Source: an uncultured Prevotella sp. (lineage in GTDB: Bacteria > Bacteroidota > Bacteroidia > Bacteroidales > Bacteroidaceae). From it: a DNA stretch of 13,035 nt. Within the stretch, counting starts at the first letter, position 1. Every line of letters begins with the position of its first letter. A program made the position numbers and the translations under genes. Positions 12,981 through 13,035 of the stretch are shown here, one piece after another. The notes beneath the pieces are model-generated. The model was not told the DNA's origin, did no database searches, and saw only the letters and a list, made by a program, of their open reading frames with translations. The stretch lies in NCBI GenBank assembly GCA_900546605.1, contig URDV01000037.1:1-13035 (forward strand). The letters are read 5' to 3'.

Positions 12981-13035
12981 TACGCGTTGGCGGAATTAGT
13001 AAACAAGTTGACAAGTTAACGGGTTAACAGGTAAG
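12981..13035. repeat. Left half of an intergenic octamer-array inverted-repeat element (copy 4, cut by window end)
   Basis: The outer end TACGCGTTGGCGGAATT (12981-12997) mirrors the right end of copy 1. Hexamers GTTGAC, GTTAAC and GTTAAC start at 13007, 13015 and 13023, exactly 8 bp apart, with linkers aa and gg, and the next unit begins GTAAG at 13031. The window stops just where the core would begin in copy 2 (aggtaag is followed there by the GCCAAG hairpin). Confidence 0.85.

Overview
The window looks like chromosomal DNA of a Bacteroidota bacterium, most likely of the Prevotella/Prevotellaceae group. The evidence is the protein families present (an EF-G2-type elongation factor paralogue, a Bacteroidales-style S41 protease, secreted TPR proteins), Bacteroidota-type promoters (TTG, about 20 bp, then TAnnTTTG) and the near absence of Shine-Dalgarno sequences. 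All ten recognisable protein genes lie on the minus strand, so transcription runs from high to low coordinates. I see no tRNA, rRNA, CRISPR array, transposase or phage gene.

Layout in transcription order. (1) 12947-10014: two tandem secreted TPR-repeat proteins that look like diverged paralogues, separated by a 360 bp gap. (2) 9880-7778: an M3-family zinc oligopeptidase. (3) 7554-3913: a tight probable operon of dCMP/CMP deaminase, S41 C-terminal processing protease, 5-formyltetrahydrofolate cyclo-ligase and a GT2 glycosyltransferase, ending in a hairpin terminator. (4) About 3750-3473: a non-coding stretch that looks like an independent small-RNA gene, with a near-consensus promoter, three hairpins and a strong intrinsic terminator. 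(5) 3243-2576: a FtsB/DivIC-type division protein translationally coupled (TAATG) to a small four-helix membrane protein, ending in a 12 bp stem terminator. (6) 2298-142: an EF-G paralogue whose GTPase motifs have lost key residues, as in the GTP-hydrolysis-deficient EF-G2 of Bacteroides.

The most unusual signal is a family of intergenic inverted-repeat elements, with two internal copies and a half copy at each end of the window. The full copy is about 172 bp. It has terminal inverted repeats of the form TACGCGTTGGCGGAATT, arms made of GTTAAC-like hexamers repeated every 8 bp, and a core hairpin. All copies sit between co-directional genes in the same orientation. The window begins and ends near the middle of such elements, which suggests a contig broken at a high-copy repeat.

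The genes are mostly housekeeping: translation (EF-G2), division (FtsB-like), folate and nucleotide metabolism (cyclo-ligase, dCMP deaminase), proteolysis (S41, M3) and envelope or surface work (glycosyltransferase, TPR proteins). The novelty lies in the intergenic DNA, namely the octamer-array repeat family and the candidate small RNA.
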